Source of the DNA: Linyphia triangularis
Lineage: Eukaryota > Arthropoda > Arachnida > Araneae > Linyphiidae
Direction: 5' to 3'
Length of the DNA stretch: 64,000 nt
Assembly (NCBI GenBank): GCA_963978545.1
Contig: OZ021722.1
Coordinates: forward strand, 9,081,401-9,145,400
The position numbers and the translations under genes are program-made. Under the pieces are notes generated by a model. It was given only the letters and a program-made list of their open reading frames with translations, had not been told where the DNA came from and made no database searches. Of this stretch, positions 59,210-64,000 are shown piece by piece. How positions within the stretch are numbered: position 1 is the first letter of the stretch; every line of letters begins with the position of its first letter.

Positions 59210-62200
59210 CTTCAAACGGGGAAAGAAGAAGTTCCATTGTTCGGTTTGGACTCGGAAGAGCCGTGTGCATATCGAATAGTAGCTCTTGAAGACATCACCA
59301 TCCCCTCCATGACAGATTTGGTTGTAAAAGGTTCAACAGAGCTCCCGAAGGCCTTCCGATTTGGAGTAACGGACTTCCCATCATCGAATAGCGTCCCGAA
59401 AGGAGTGGTAGTAGGAGCGACGCTTGTGGATCTCTCTCAAGAGGTGGTGCATGTGAGAATGGCCAACATCGGTGATTCTAACAGAGTTATCAAGAAAGGA
59501 GAAGAAATCGCCACTTGCACACCTGTTACAAGCATCGAACGAGGATCGAAGGAGCTTCCGACCGCACCACCCGCGGATTTAGTGGACCAGCTTCTCGAAG
59601 ACTCGCGGTTGGAAAGAAGGCAAGAGAAGATTGTCGGAAACCTTATAAAAGAATTTCAAGACATTTTCTCCATGTCATCGAAAGATGTAGGAAGAACAGA
59701 GTTTACTCAACATCGAATCGATACTGGGACCCATTTACCTATTAAACAACATCCTCGAAGACTTCCTTTCGCAAAACAAGAGGAGGTCGGGAAACTGTTA
59801 CAGGAAATGGAAGATAATAGAGTTATCGAACCCTCCTCAAGTCCATGGGCCTCTCCAATCGTACTCGTTCGAAAGAAGGATGGTTCCACCAGGTTTTGTG
59901 TGGATTACCGGAAGCTGAACGAAATTACGAAAAAGGACAGCTACCCTCTGCCAAGAATCGATGACACTTTGGACACTCTATCGGGGAACCAGTGGTTTTC
60001 GACTTTGGATTTGAAGAGTGGATACTGGCAAGTGGAGATACATCCCGACGATCGTGAGAAGACTGCCTTCACTACCGGCCAAGGATTATGGCAGTTTCAA
60101 GTTATGCCGTTTGGCTTGTGTAATGCACCGGCTACGTTCGAGCGACTAATGGAGACTGTGCTTAGAGGACTTTCCTACGAGACCTGTCTGGTATATTTGG
60201 ACGATATCATCATCACCGGGCGGAGTTTCGATCAACACTTGCAAAATGTGAAGAACGTGTTCTTGAAGCTTAGGAAAGCCCACTTGAAACTTAGCCCATC
60301 AAAATGTAAGCTCTTTAGGCGGAAAGTCAGTTATCTCGGACACATCATCTCATCCGATGGAGTAAGCACAGATCCAGCCAAGATCCATGCTGTGCAAATT
60401 TGGTCCCGACCGCAAGACGTTCATCAATTGCGAAGCTTCCTAGGACTGTGCACGTATTACCGTAGATTCGTGAAAGGTTTCTCCAAGATCGCCAGACCCT
60501 TGCATCGACTAACAGAGAGCAAGCAGAAGTTCCTATGGACTGCCGACTGTGACGACTCCTTCAATCAACTGAAGAACGCTTTCACATCCGCGCCTGTTTT
60601 GGCTTTTCCCGATGTTAACAAGGACTTTATTTTGGATACAGATGCCAGCAATGAGGGAGTGGGCGCCGTTCTTTCCCAGGAAATTGAAGGACAGGAGAAA
60701 GTCATCGCTTATTTTAGTAAGAGCCTGTCAAGATCCGAGCGGAACTACTGCGTCACAAGAAAGGAGTTACTGGCAATAGTAAAAGCCGTTGAGCACTTTC
60801 ATCATTACTTGTACGGCCGAAAATTCCTTTTAAGAACTGATCATGCGTCTCTGACTTGGTTGCTGAATTTCAAGAATACAGAGGGACAAATAGCAAGGTG
60901 GATTCATCGCCTGCAGGAATACGACATGGATATCCATCACAGAAAAGGAACGTTCCATGGAAATGCAGACGCTCTTTCTAGAAGACCATGTCCGGAGAAC
61001 TGTCGATTTTGTTCCAATGCCGAGTCTAAGTTTGGGGTTAACACATCGGCCGTTCGGAAAATAACTTCCAAGTCAACTACTTCAGACGTGGATCCTTGGA
61101 GTGATCAGAATGTCCGCAAAAGTCAGGTCGAAGATCAGGACTTGAAACCTCTCATTGAATTCATGGAAGCAGCTACCGGAAAACCCAGTTGGCAGGAAAT
61201 TGCATGCTATAGCCCAATAATGAAGAGATATTGGGCTATGTGGGACTCTTTGCACTTGAAGAATGGAGTACTCTACCGTCGATGGGAGTTCGATGATGGC
61301 AAAAGCTTCCGGTGGCAATTAATCCTTCCAAGTTCTAGAGTTACCAACGTTCTAGAAGAACTTCACAGCAGTTCTACTGGAGGACATTTTGGTGTCACGA
61401 AAACTCTTCAGAAAGTCAGGGAGAGATTCTTCTGGGACAAAGCAAAATCCGACGTGGAGAAGTGGTGCAAGTCCTGTGATGCATGCAATTCACGAAAGGG
61501 ACCGAAGACCCGAACTCGTGGAAAGTTGCAACGTTACAACGTAGGAGCACCATTCGAAAGAATTGCTTTGGACGTCTTAGGCCCCCTACCTCACACAACT
61601 AATGGCAACAAATACATCCTAGTTGTCATGGACTACTTTAGCAAGTGGCCAGAAGCATACGCGATTCCGGACCAGGAAGCCACAACCGTAGCAGAAGTCC
61701 TCGTACGGAATTGGATCTCCCGATTTGGCGTACCCCTGCTGATACATTCCGATCAGGGGACGAACTTCAACTCTGCCGTCTTCACTGGGCTGTGTGACTT
61801 GCTCGACATGGAAAAGACTCGTACAACTCCCCTGCACCCACAATCCGATGGAATGGTTGAACGATTTAATAGAACGATTCTGAATCATCTCTCCTTGTTT
61901 GTTTCCAAGAACCAGCAAGATTGGGATCAGAAACTTCCATTGTTCCTTTTGGCCTACAGAAGTGCTACTCACGAGACCACCGGATATACACCATCTCAAA
62001 TGATTTTCGGAAGAGACCTTAGACTACCCTGCGACCTCCTCTTTGGACGACCACCGGACACCCCTTCCTCGCCTGTCCAGTATCTAGATGATCTCCAGGC
62101 ACGTTTGGAATCCGTACATCGGTTCGCCAGAGAAAGAATCAACATCATGACAGAGCGCATGAAGGTCCGCTACGGTGCCAAGGCCACGGAACGTTCATTC

Positions 62201-62401
62201 CAGGAAGGTGACAAGGTATGGTTATGGAATTCTAAACGTCGGAAAGGACTCTCCCCTAAGCTCCAGACGAACTGGGAAGGGCCGTATGTGGTCCTTAAGA
62301 GGATCAACGACGTCGTGGTAAGGATTCAACGGACACCCTCCTGTAAACCTAGAGTTGTACATAAGAATAGACTAGCCCCATATTATAGTAGAAGTGATTG
62401 A
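59210..62401 (+). CDS. pol: Pol: reverse transcriptase, RNase H and integrase
   Basis: More than 1050 codons in the same frame as the protease. Order and motifs: a linker; RT with DYRKLN, LDLKSGYWQV and the active site YLDD (60194-60205); a connection; RNase H with DTDASN (about 60638) and NADALSRR; and integrase with an HHCC zinc module (about 61357-61487: GGHFG, CKSCDAC). The integrase core triad is D (ALDVLGP, about 61567), D (HSDQGTNF, about 61749) and E (DGMVERFN, about 61856). A WEGPYVV module (GPY/F type) lies near 62275. It ends with TGA at 62399. RT-RNaseH-IN order defines Ty3/Gypsy. No frameshift or missing catalytic residue was seen. It has no start codon of its own at the TAG break, so its translation depends on passing that stop. 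Confidence 0.96.
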   Translation, partial: LQTGKEEVPLFGLDSEEPCAYRIVALEDITIPSMTDLVVKGSTELPKAFRFGVTDFPSSNSVPKGVVVGATLVDLSQEVVHVRMANIGDSNRVIKKGEEIATCTPVTSIERGSKELPTAPPADLVDQLLEDSRLERRQEKIVGNLIKEFQDIFSMSSKDVGRTEFTQHRIDTGTHLPIKQHPRRLPFAKQEEVGKLLQEMEDNRVIEPSSSPWASPIVLVRKKDGSTRFCVDYRKLNEITKKDSYPLPRIDDTLDTLSGNQWFSTLDLKSGYWQVEIHPDDREKTAFTTGQGLWQFQVMPFGLCNAPATFERLMETVLRGLSYETCLVYLDDIIITGRSFDQHLQNVKNVFLKLRKAHLKLSPSKCKLFRRKVSYLGHIISSDGVSTDPAKIHAVQIWSRPQDVHQLRSFLGLCTYYRRFVKGFSKIARPLHRLTESKQKFLWTADCDDSFNQLKNAFTSAPVLAFPDVNKDFILDTDASNEGVGAVLSQEIEGQEKVIAYFSKSLSRSERNYCVTRKELLAIVKAVEHFHHYLYGRKFLLRTDHASLTWLLNFKNTEGQIARWIHRLQEYDMDIHHRKGTFHGNADALSRRPCPENCRFCSNAESKFGVNTSAVRKITSKSTTSDVDPWSDQNVRKSQVEDQDLKPLIEFMEAATGKPSWQEIACYSPIMKRYWAMWDSLHLKNGVLYRRWEFDDGKSFRWQLILPSSRVTNVLEELHSSSTGGHFGVTKTLQKVRERFFWDKAKSDVEKWCKSCDACNSRKGPKTRTRGKLQRYNVGAPFERIALDVLGPLPHTTNGNKYILVVMDYFSKWPEAYAIPDQEATTVAEVLVRNWISRFGVPLLIHSDQGTNFNSAVFTGLCDLLDMEKTRTTPLHPQSDGMVERFNRTILNHLSLFVSKNQQDWDQKLPLFLLAYRSATHETTGYTPSQMIFGRDLRLPCDLLFGRPPDTPSSPVQYLDDLQARLESVHRFARERINIMTERMKVRYGAKATERSFQEGDKVWLWNSKRRKGLSPKLQTNWEGPYVVLKRINDVVVRIQRTPSCKPRVVHKNRLAPYYSRSD

Positions 62402-62448
62402 ATTGCCTTTCCTCTTAAGGACTTCACTGCCCGGGACGTGCAGTCTTT

Positions 62449-62461
62449 AAGAAGGGGGAAA
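62449..62461 (+). other. Polypurine tract
   Basis: AAGAAGGGGGAAA abuts the 3' LTR, the usual plus-strand primer of LTR retrotransposons. Confidence 0.9.
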
Positions 62462-62933
62462 TGTTGCACAAATCAAATTGTCTGTATATATTGTAAATAG
62501 TGACGTATTATTTCAAAATTCTACTGTAATTTATTTTTATCTTATTTTATTTATTAATTAATAGCGATTATACAAGTTAGAAAAAGGTGGCAACACCTAA
62601 AGCATTCGAGAAGTTTCGAGATATTTCGTTTCCGATGAATTGGCTGGAAATTTCGAGAATGTTTCACGCGCTTGTATATAAAAAGACTGGAGAACGGGAA
62701 AGTTTTCAGATTGACTTCGGAGTTCATTGAAAGCTGATCGCTTTGTTTACCTATTGGAGTGAGCTTGTATAATCGCTGAATTCGAAGTTATTTTTGTTGA
62801 AGCTTGTGTTGAAGCTTGAGAGTAATTAAACTGTTGCCTGTGAATAAATTTTGTGAGTTTTCTGAAGAGAGAATAAATATTTTTAAACCGTGAAAACTGT
62901 GCCATCATTGCCTCAGTGGAAAAATTCATAACA
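62462..62933 (+). repeat. 3' LTR of the Ty3/Gypsy element
   Basis: 472 bp, near-identical to the 5' LTR. It carries the same HSE clusters (62610-62627, 62647-62664) and TATA box, so it could also drive transcription outward into the Ih intron. It is followed by the ATAT target duplication and the resumed Helitron sequence. Confidence 0.97.
62872..62877 (+). terminator. LTR polyadenylation signal
   Basis: AATAAA in the R/U5 part of the 3' LTR, the likely poly(A) signal of the element transcript. Another AATAAA lies about 30 bases upstream. Confidence 0.55.
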
Positions 62934-64000
62934 ATATATAAGGCAAAGCCCTCACTCACTGATTCACTGACTCACTGACTCACTCATCACTAATTCTCCC
63001 ACTTCCCACATAGTCACAACTCTGAAAATCGGCACAAATATCAACAATGGTAAAAATAGAAAAAGTAAACTATTCCGATCTCGATTAACACACTTTAAGG
63101 GGTCGAAAAGCTGTTAAACGTTCCAAACGGGGGACATTCGAAAATCCTACTTCCCACATAGTCACAATTCTGAAAATCGGCACAAATATCAACAATGGTA
63201 AAAATAGAAAAAGTAAACTATTCCGATCTCGATTAACACACTTTAAGGGGTCGAAAAGGGGTTAAACGTTCCAAACGGGGGACATTCGAAAATCCTACTT
63301 CCCACATAGTCACAACTCTGAAAATCAGCACAAATATCAACAATGGTAAAAATAGAAAAAGTAAACTATTCCGATCTCGATTAACACACTTTAAGGGGTC
63401 GAAAAGGGGTTAAACGTTCCAAACGGGGGACATTCGAAAATCCTACTTCCCACATAGTCACAACTCTGAAAATCGGCACAAATATCAACAATGGTAAAAA
63501 TAGAAAAAGTAAACTATTCCGATCTCGATTAACACACTTTAAGGGGTCGAAAAGGCGTTAAACGTTCCAAACGGGGGACATTCGAAAATCCTACTTTCCA
63601 CATAGTCACAACTCTGAAAATCGGCACAAATATCAACAATGGTAAAAATAGAAAAAGTAAACTATTCCGATCTCGATTAACACACTTTAAGGGGTCGAAA
63701 AGGGGTTAAACGTTCCAAACGGGGGACATTCGAAAATCCTACTTCCCACATAGTCACAACTCTGAAAATCGGCACAAATATCAACAATGGTAAAAATAGA
63801 AAAGGTAAACTATTCCGATCTCGATTAACACACTTTAAGGGGTCGAAAAGGGGTTAAACGTTCCAAACGAGCGATATATTCGAATTTCCTACTTCTCATA
63901 TTTTCACAATTCTGAAAACTGGTGTGAATATCAATAAAGACAAACGCAGAAAAAGTAAACTATTCCGATCTCCGGTGGATCAAGGGGTGGAAAAGGGGTT
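62934..64000 (+). mobile_element. Helitron body resumed after the LTR element, cut by window end
   Basis: Together with 56880-56890 this is one Helitron-type element. TCTCTATATAT before the LTR plus AAGGCAAAGCCCTCACTC after it (counting ATAT once) rebuilds the 5' tip seen at 17927. Then come CACT repeats and about six 148-bp units, the same unit as in the Helitron at 18302. No Rep/helicase frame is present, so it is non-autonomous. Its 3' CTAG end lies beyond the window. Confidence 0.85.
63002..63889 (+). repeat. Six tandem 148-bp units in the interrupted Helitron
   Basis: Units beginning CTTCCCACATAGTCACAA start at 63002, 63150, 63298, 63446, 63594 and 63742, exactly 148 bp apart, and differ by only a few bases. 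They match the array at 18381-19692. Confidence 0.95.

Larger units (their letters stand above)
56891..62933 (+). mobile_element. Nearly intact Ty3/Gypsy LTR retrotransposon
   Basis: A 6043-bp element in intron 3 of Ih, in the same orientation as the gene. It has 467- and 472-bp LTRs beginning TGTTGCAC and ending CATAACA, a 4-bp target duplication ATAT, a tRNA primer site, gag with a CCHC knuckle, then protease, RT, RNase H and integrase in the Ty3 order, and a polypurine tract. No env-like frame is present. LTRs differ by one substitution and one 5-bp indel, so insertion is recent. The only clear coding lesion is one in-frame TAG between protease and RT. The clade within Metaviridae is not certain; the pol resembles the 412/mdg1-type annotation group. 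Confidence 0.97.

Overview
This is an intron-dominated, AT-rich piece of a large animal genome. The only host gene I can support is on the + strand: the 5' (N-terminal) exons of Ih, the hyperpolarization-activated cyclic-nucleotide-gated (HCN) channel gene. Two exons are well supported (41250-41499 and 44051-44283). A third, a GC-rich candidate first coding exon at 4149-4333, fits by splice phase. The exon carrying membrane segment S1 is not in the window, so intron 3 runs past position 64000. The HCN-domain sequence is arthropod-like. The very long introns, the Ty3-type element and the tRNA-derived SINEs fit a large-genome arthropod. A chelicerate such as a spider is my guess, with low confidence.

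Almost everything else is intronic repeat. Intron 1 (4334-41249) holds a stack of three Helitrons nested inside one another (17865-21490), a hAT-like element with TATCGATA clusters and a perfect 8-bp target duplication (9516-10193), hAT-type MITEs, TTAA-flanked long-inverted-repeat MITEs, a piggyBac-like MITE, an internally deleted Ty3 element with a SINE inserted in its RNase H remnant (30789-31893), a solo LTR (32456-32914) and very long CA and AAAT microsatellites. A further Helitron (1291-2253) lies upstream of exon 1. Exon 2 sits between two DNA-transposon copies, one ending about 50 bp upstream and one starting about 90 bp downstream.

Intron 3 carries a young, nearly intact Ty3/Gypsy LTR retrotransposon (56891-62933). 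It has gag, protease, reverse transcriptase, RNase H and integrase. Its LTRs differ by one substitution and one 5-bp indel, and it has a 4-bp target duplication. It inserted 11 bp inside the 5' end of another Helitron, whose body resumes at 62934 and runs off the window. Its LTR has two clusters of heat-shock-element pentamers just upstream of a TATA box, and both clusters are also recognisable in the diverged solo LTR. A GTTAAAC slippery site abuts the gag stop, and a single in-frame TAG separates protease from reverse transcriptase.

No rRNA, functional tRNA, CRISPR array, operon or prokaryote-type system was seen. Coordinates of diverged repeats are approximate to about 10-20 bp, because they come from reading and aligning copies by eye.
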